Shown here one piece after another: positions 59,694 through 64,000 of a DNA stretch of 64,000 nt. The position numbers and the translations under genes are program-made. This stretch comes from an uncultured Prevotellaceae bacterium. GTDB taxonomy: Bacteria > Bacteroidota > Bacteroidia > Bacteroidales > Muribaculaceae. How positions within the stretch are numbered: the stretch's first letter is position 1; each line of letters begins with the position of its first letter. Under the pieces are notes generated by a model. That model had not been told where the DNA came from. It worked only from the letters and a program-made list of their open reading frames with translations, and made no database searches. The stretch lies in assembly GCA_900316835.1 (NCBI GenBank), contig ONEL01000007.1:1-64000 (forward strand). Direction: 5' to 3'.

Positions 59694-59822
59694 AATCAGT
59701 TGGGTTTTTGTTCGCCGCAAATATACAACAAAAAACAACATTCCTTTGATTTGCCATGAATAATCACCACAAAATCATCAATTTAGATAGGCAACGCGGC
59801 TCAAAAAAATAACGACCTTTTT

Positions 59823-60740
59823 TTATGATTGGTGGGCGATAGCTTGTTTCACGCTTGCAATATTGCTGCGCGACACGGGAATGGAGTCGTTGCTGTGCTT
59901 GATGAGCAGCTGCATGTTACCAGCCCTAGAGAGAACCTTATCGACTTGTTGCAAATTCACCAAGAAAGCACGGTGACAACGCACAATTACATTATAATGC
60001 TGTAACTGCTCCTCTACTTGCTTTAAAGTGGCTCGGAGCATGTCGCTCACAACTTGTCCTTCACGGAGCTGTATTATTTTAACATAGTTGCCCACCGACT
60101 CCACATACAAGAGATTAGGAATATAGAGAGTCACCGTCTCACTGGTTGTACCCGTGAGTTCGATAGTCGATGTAGGTATGGCCTCAGCACTGACAAAGTT
60201 AGGAGTCTCATGCTCTTTGGCGCCACTTGTTGCCTGCTCAATAGTATGCTGCTGCAATCGCTGCAACTGCTCATTCATCTGCTTCATTTCCTCGAGCTCG
60301 GCTGCAAGATACATGCCACGGAACTTGAAACGCCAGTAAATGCCAATGAGAAATGAGCAAAATGCCATAATCACAAGTGTCTCAAAGAAATTGCCCCATG
60401 AGAGGTGATTACCGTCAACCTTGTCGCTGAGCACGAAATGACGATACAGGCATATCATGAGCGAGACGAGCGGTGTGTTGATGAGCTGGAACCATAGATT
60501 GCGCCTGATAATATAATCCACTCCACGGTCAAGGGAGCCAGGGCGCTTGAGCATGTAAACCAAGATTGCCTCGGTGAGAATGCAGGAAAGTATTCCCAGC
60601 CCTCCAACCACTACAAGATGTGCATAGGCTTGCCACTGCCATACATCAAGACCAAAAGGCTTGAAAACAGCCAGTACCACAACTGCAAAGCACACGCTGA
60701 TGATGCGAATCTTTATTGTTTGTCTCTTTTCTCCATTCAT
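59823..60740 (-). CDS. Membrane-bound LytTR-family transcription regulator
   Basis: A 305-residue protein from the ATG of MNGEKRQTIKIRI. This start is set by a perfect promoter just 9 bp upstream, so a longer reading frame would begin upstream of its own promoter. Four transmembrane helices lie in ~10-165, a coiled coil at ~170-200 (AAELEEMKQMNEQLQRLQQH), and a LytTR DNA-binding domain at ~205-300 (IPNLLYVESVGNYVKI, VIVRCHRAFLVNLQQVDKV, IPVSRSNIASVK). It resembles the LytTR regulators paired with LiaF-like proteins in Bacteroidota, and a LiaF-like gene is divergent 268 bp away. Confidence 0.88.
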   Translation of the reverse strand: MNGEKRQTIKIRIISVCFAVVVLAVFKPFGLDVWQWQAYAHLVVVGGLGILSCILTEAILVYMLKRPGSLDRGVDYIIRRNLWFQLINTPLVSLMICLYRHFVLSDKVDGNHLSWGNFFETLVIMAFCSFLIGIYWRFKFRGMYLAAELEEMKQMNEQLQRLQQHTIEQATSGAKEHETPNFVSAEAIPTSTIELTGTTSETVTLYIPNLLYVESVGNYVKIIQLREGQVVSDMLRATLKQVEEQLQHYNVIVRCHRAFLVNLQQVDKVLSRAGNMQLLIKHSNDSIPVSRSNIASVKQAIAHQS

Positions 60741-60748
60741 AACAATGA

Positions 60749-60779
60749 CAAAGGTAATATAAAACCACATTACTACAAA
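60749..60779 (-). promoter_or_regulatory. Consensus promoter of the LytTR gene, near-leaderless
   Basis: TTTG (60776-60779), exactly 19 bp, then TACCTTTG (60749-60756) on the minus strand. Transcription should begin ~60743, only about 3 nt before the ATG at 60740. Confidence 0.8.
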
Positions 60780-61008
60780 AACTTTCATCACATTTGTGCT
60801 GTTCGTCACACTATTATTACCGTTCGTCACAAAAGCGTGCAGAATATCCCAAATACTTGCTGTAACTGTGTTTTTGCCGCAATTTTGCAGTCAAAATCAG
60901 TGCAAGTCGAGTGCAGTGCCATGCTTGCATGAGCATTGCCGAGGCGCCGCCTGATTTATTTAAAATATCGCAGGCAATTCAGTGCTTCACGCAAAAAAAT
61001 ATACGATT

Positions 61009-61569
61009 ATGACCCGACGAACAATTATTGGAATCATTTTTATTTTAGCCGCCATGATGAAGCTGGTGAGTATGTGGGGGATTTTTCACCTTGACTGGTT
61101 TGACTGGGTGTGGCAACATCCTTGGGCGGAATATCTGGCTCCTGCTCTTTTGCTTATTATAGGCATTAAGCTCATTGTGAGCAGCTATCAGCGCAACCCC
61201 AGTCAGTGGCTACAGCGCCCAGTACCTCAAGACGAGAACGGCAAGCGAATTAACTGTGCCGTGAGGTTTGGAGGTGACGAGTATGTCTATCGCGGCGAGC
61301 AGTTTCATGGCGCATGCCTTGACGCTTTCTTCGGTGGCCTGAGGCTCGACTTGCGCCAAGCAGTCATTAATGAAGATGAGGAAATCGACATCCACACCTT
61401 TGCTGGTGGCGTAGAGTTGTTAGTACCAGCTGGTATCAACATTGAGGTAAAGAGCCGCAGTTTCATTGGCGGTGTAGGCAACGAAACTGTGGGCAAGGGT
61501 ATTTCAGGTGCTCCCTGCCTCCATATTATCGCCAGCAACTTCCTGGGTGGCGTGAGTGTAAAAAATTAG
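61009..61569 (+). CDS. LiaF-like membrane protein
   Basis: A 186-residue protein from the ATG of MTRRTIIGIIFILAA; an upstream in-frame codon at 60982 is not favoured. Two transmembrane helices (~5-25, ~42-62) precede a beta-rich C-terminal domain (~85-186) with the repeated pattern AFFGGLRLDLRQAVI, HTFAGGVELLVPAGI, SRSFIGGVGN and SNFLGGVSVKN, typical of the LiaF C-terminal (cell-wall-active antibiotic response) domain. LiaF-type proteins restrain envelope-stress signalling. The divergent LytTR gene is a likely partner. It heads a plus-strand run of four genes. Confidence 0.8.
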   Translation: MTRRTIIGIIFILAAMMKLVSMWGIFHLDWFDWVWQHPWAEYLAPALLLIIGIKLIVSSYQRNPSQWLQRPVPQDENGKRINCAVRFGGDEYVYRGEQFHGACLDAFFGGLRLDLRQAVINEDEEIDIHTFAGGVELLVPAGINIEVKSRSFIGGVGNETVGKGISGAPCLHIIASNFLGGVSVKN

Positions 61570-61607
61570 TGATTAAGGATTAGTGAAACATGTTAAAAAA
61601 TACAACA

Positions 61608-61934
61608 ATGAAAAATAGTATTATTATTCCAACCGTTGCAGCTATCATTATTACGATAGCTTTAAGCATGAGTTTATCAAGTTGCATTTCGACTCGCGAC
61701 ACAATTAAAATCAACAAAGTGGAGATGGGCATGACCAAGAGCGACATTCAGGAACTGCTTGGAACGCCACTCTTCAAAAACGCCAATGAGAGTGGTGAGG
61801 AATGGGGCTACCGCAAGCTAGTGGGCGAGATTGCAGGACCTGAGTCAATGATATTCGTCGTTACCTTCGACAACGACGGCAAAGTAATCGCCTACAACTC
61901 GGTCAAGGAGCATCCCTACTATCACCCTTATTGA
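61608..61934 (+). CDS. BamE/SmpA-like small lipoprotein
   Basis: A 108-residue protein from the ATG of MKNSIIIPTVAAIIITIA; an ATG 18 bp upstream is also possible. The lipobox is SLSSC (Cys ~26). The rest fits a SmpA/BamE-type fold: INKVEMGMTKSDIQELLGTPLF, then GEEWGYRKL and VVTFDNDGKVIAY. BamE assists outer-membrane protein assembly, but many small lipoproteins with this fold have other or unknown roles. It lies 38 bp after the LiaF-like gene and 4 bp before the CAT-like gene, so it is almost certainly co-transcribed. Confidence 0.75.
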   Translation: MKNSIIIPTVAAIIITIALSMSLSSCISTRDTIKINKVEMGMTKSDIQELLGTPLFKNANESGEEWGYRKLVGEIAGPESMIFVVTFDNDGKVIAYNSVKEHPYYHPY

Positions 61935-61938
61935 AACA

Positions 61939-62556
61939 ATGAAGACTGAGATAAATCCACAGGACAGCAATCGCCGAGATGCATTCAATCTCTGGATGTC
62001 ATCGCCTATGCCAATGGTCACTCTTGTGAAAACGCTTGATGTGACAAAGCTTCTGAAATATAGCAAAAAACATGGCATGAGTTTCAACATGCTACTCTGC
62101 TGGTGCATCGGTAAAGCGGCAAGTCAAGTTGAACAGTTCTATGTGCTGCCCGAGCATGGCAAGTTATATAAATATGACTGCCTAGCTGTCAATGTGATTG
62201 TGAAAAACAAAGAAGGCGGCATCAACTCATGCGACATTCCACACACACACGGCTTGAGCCGTTTTAACCACGATTACATGGCCCTGACGCGCTTGGCAAT
62301 CCAAAACTGTGAAAGCAGTTCCCACGAGCAGACAATGGTAATAGGCACATCGGCAATGATTGAAACTGAGTTAGATTGCATCGTTAAGCAATATGCCAAG
62401 GGACTTAACAATCCCATGGTCATGTGGGGGAAATATCGCAAAGGGTGGTTCAAAACCACGTTGCCCATCAGTTTTCAGTTTCATCATGTGCAGATGGATG
62501 GTGCCCATGCCGGGCGATTTTTCGCTAACTTGCAAGACGAAATAGATAAACTGTAA
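61939..62556 (+). CDS. Chloramphenicol acetyltransferase-like protein
   Basis: A 205-residue protein of the CAT family. It has RRDAFNLWMSSPMPMVTLVK near the N-terminus (~12-32) and the catalytic histidine motif FHHVQMDGAHAGRFF (~181-195; His in HHxxxDG). CAT enzymes transfer acetyl from acetyl-CoA; however, many chromosomal CAT-like genes in Bacteroidota have no proven link to chloramphenicol and the natural substrate is unknown. It is encoded 4 bp after a small lipoprotein and 78 bp before an outer-membrane barrel gene. An N-terminal signal peptide is absent, so it is cytosolic. Confidence 0.85.
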   Translation: MKTEINPQDSNRRDAFNLWMSSPMPMVTLVKTLDVTKLLKYSKKHGMSFNMLLCWCIGKAASQVEQFYVLPEHGKLYKYDCLAVNVIVKNKEGGINSCDIPHTHGLSRFNHDYMALTRLAIQNCESSSHEQTMVIGTSAMIETELDCIVKQYAKGLNNPMVMWGKYRKGWFKTTLPISFQFHHVQMDGAHAGRFFANLQDEIDKL

Positions 62557-62634
62557 CACTTGGCTATGTGGCGGTCATTACATCTAACGAGTGAACAAAG
62601 CAAACAATATGTATAATTAAAAAAATAAGGTAAA

Positions 62635-64000
62635 ATGAAAGATTTAGTTTTGAAATTTACAGCTCTAACAATTATCATGATGATAGCATTGAGCGCAGGT
62701 GCCAAAGCACCCGATGTTAACGGCAAAGTTGTTGACGAGAATGGCGACCCCATGCCTTATGTCAATGTTGTCATGTTATCGATGCCCGACTCAACCTATG
62801 TGCAAGGTGGAATCACCGACGAACAAGGCGTGTTTAACCTTTCCTCCTTGCAAAATGGCGGACTGGTAAAGATTTCTTACATTGGTTATCAAACATTGTT
62901 TTTCAATTCAAGTACAGGCGATTTGGGAACTATCACTTTGCTGCCCGAAGCCACACTGCTGGGCGAGGTGGTAGTGGTGAGCAAGCTGCCCAAAACGCGT
63001 GTTAAGGGTGACGCCATGCGCACCACCATCGAAGGCACTATCCTTGAGAAAGCAGGAACAGTGGCCGACGCACTAGCGAGGGTGCCATCGCTCGAGGCTG
63101 AGCGCGACGGCGGCGTGAAGGTGCTTGGCCGTGGCGATGCCGAGGTGTATATCAATGGTCGTAAGGTTCAAGACATGAGCGAACTCTCACGCCTGCGCTC
63201 CGACCAAATTGAGCACGTCGACGTGATTCAGAACCCTGGAGCACGCTATGCTGCCTCAACTAAGGCAGTAGTGCGCATCCAGCTCAAGAAAGCGCAAGGT
63301 GAGGGATTTAGTTTCCAGAACAACCTTAATGGAATGTACCAATATGGATACACCATTGCCAACAACCTCGACATGAACTACCGCATCGGTGGCTTAGACC
63401 TTACTGCCTCATTCTGGGCAGGACGTTACGGACACGCCAAGCAGTTGCAGGAAAACGAGCTTATCTACTACGTTGGTCCCGACCACATTAAGAGCGTGAC
63501 AACTCAGGAAGGGAAAAACATTTGGAAAGGCTGGTCACCACAATTGCAAGTGAACTATATGTTTAACGAGAACCATAGCTTGGGAGCGTTCTATAAATAT
63601 GACCGCCACCCAGGCACCGATTTCAGCGACATGTTCTATACCGACAATTATGTGAACGACATCCTGACAGAGCATTCCGAGAGCGACATCAGTCAAAGTG
63701 ACACCTTCAAGAAGCATATCTTCAACGCCTATTACAACGGCAAGATAGGCAAACTAGGCATCGACTTCAACGTGGACGGACTCTTCGACAAAACCGAGAC
63801 TCCGGGCAGCACATTTGAGACTGCAACATTGGACACAGGAGAGACCTCACAACGTAGCATTGAGAGCAACACCCGCAGCGGCAACGACTTCTGGGCCACA
63901 AAATTAATCTTTTCTTATCCCGTGTGGAAAGGCAACTTTTCGCTCGGCGGTGAGTACTCACACAATCATCGCACCGATGCTTACTCGTTCACTGCCACTG
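62635..64000 (+). CDS. Outer-membrane beta-barrel receptor, 3' end outside window
   Basis: 455 residues are visible; the frame is open to the window end. From the ATG of MKDLVLKFTALTIIMMIALS comes a signal peptide, then a carboxypeptidase-like domain (~27-100, VNGKVVDENGDPMPYVNVV; GVFNLSSLQNGG), a short plug (~105-215; LGEVVVVSKLPKTR, VADALARVPSLEAERDGGVK, VDVIQNPGARYAAST) and the beginning of a barrel. It is the same OMP_b-brl_3 type as the protein at 45943-48441. It follows the CAT-like gene by 78 bp on the same strand and may be part of the same transcript. Confidence 0.85.
   Translation, partial: MKDLVLKFTALTIIMMIALSAGAKAPDVNGKVVDENGDPMPYVNVVMLSMPDSTYVQGGITDEQGVFNLSSLQNGGLVKISYIGYQTLFFNSSTGDLGTITLLPEATLLGEVVVVSKLPKTRVKGDAMRTTIEGTILEKAGTVADALARVPSLEAERDGGVKVLGRGDAEVYINGRKVQDMSELSRLRSDQIEHVDVIQNPGARYAASTKAVVRIQLKKAQGEGFSFQNNLNGMYQYGYTIANNLDMNYRIGGLDLTASFWAGRYGHAKQLQENELIYYVGPDHIKSVTTQEGKNIWKGWSPQLQVNYMFNENHSLGAFYKYDRHPGTDFSDMFYTDNYVNDILTEHSESDISQSDTFKKHIFNAYYNGKIGKLGIDFNVDGLFDKTETPGSTFETATLDTGETSQRSIESNTRSGNDFWATKLIFSYPVWKGNFSLGGEYSHNHRTDAYSFTAT

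Noticed and set aside
61939-62556. Acquired chloramphenicol resistance gene
   Set aside because: CAT-like, but embedded in a tight chromosomal run with no mobile element next to it. Resistance cannot be inferred.

Overview
The window is a Bacteroidales chromosome segment, most like a gut commensal of the Muribaculaceae/Prevotellaceae type; the genus cannot be fixed from sequence alone. Evidence: TAnnTTTG (-7) promoter boxes with TTTG-like -33 boxes about 19-21 bp upstream; DUF3822 next to rsmD; TonB-dependent receptors with carboxypeptidase-like N-terminal domains; BACON-type lipoproteins; type IX secretion (T9SS) tails; LytTR regulators; and a fused FtcD.

Layout. 1-4.7 kb: the tail of a T9SS-exported protein, then a secreted S8 protease ending in a dockerin. 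4.7-8.1 kb (minus strand): rsmD, DUF3822, an ECF sigma factor with a small overlapping membrane protein, and a larger membrane protein. 8.6-14.5 kb: a giant S8 protease with Ig-like repeats and a T9SS-like tail. 15-25.4 kb: MFS transporter, PhoH, patatin/beta-barrel protein, pruA, an arginine-deiminase-like enzyme and an M13 metallopeptidase. 25.77 kb: tRNA-Leu(UAG). 25.86-32.3 kb: a mostly AT-rich block with all genes on the minus strand, including hicAB, bounded by a 15-bp duplication of the tRNA 3' end, so probably a small genomic island. 32.7-37.6 kb: two dockerin-tailed secreted proteins. 37.9-48.4 kb: a CPA2 antiporter, a receptor/BACON-OB lipoprotein pair, a structured non-coding RNA candidate and an outer-membrane barrel. 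48.7-53.4 kb: a membrane protein and a fourth dockerin-tailed protein. 53.5-58.3 kb: folD-ftcD-hutU, the urocanate-to-folate part of histidine breakdown. 58.4-64 kb: a WG-repeat-like protein, a LytTR regulator divergent from a LiaF-like / BamE-like / CAT-like gene run, and a truncated outer-membrane barrel gene.

The most unusual signals are: (i) four unrelated secreted proteins sharing an almost invariant two-repeat dockerin that ends in the same residues at the stop codon, with no cohesin in the window; (ii) a recurring module of about 185 residues in the two S8 proteases; (iii) the tRNA-Leu-bounded island with no visible integrase; (iv) a promoter-structure-terminator RNA candidate at 45.4-45.55 kb; and (v) several families of intergenic palindromic repeats, one with compensatory stem changes and one that looks like a MITE.
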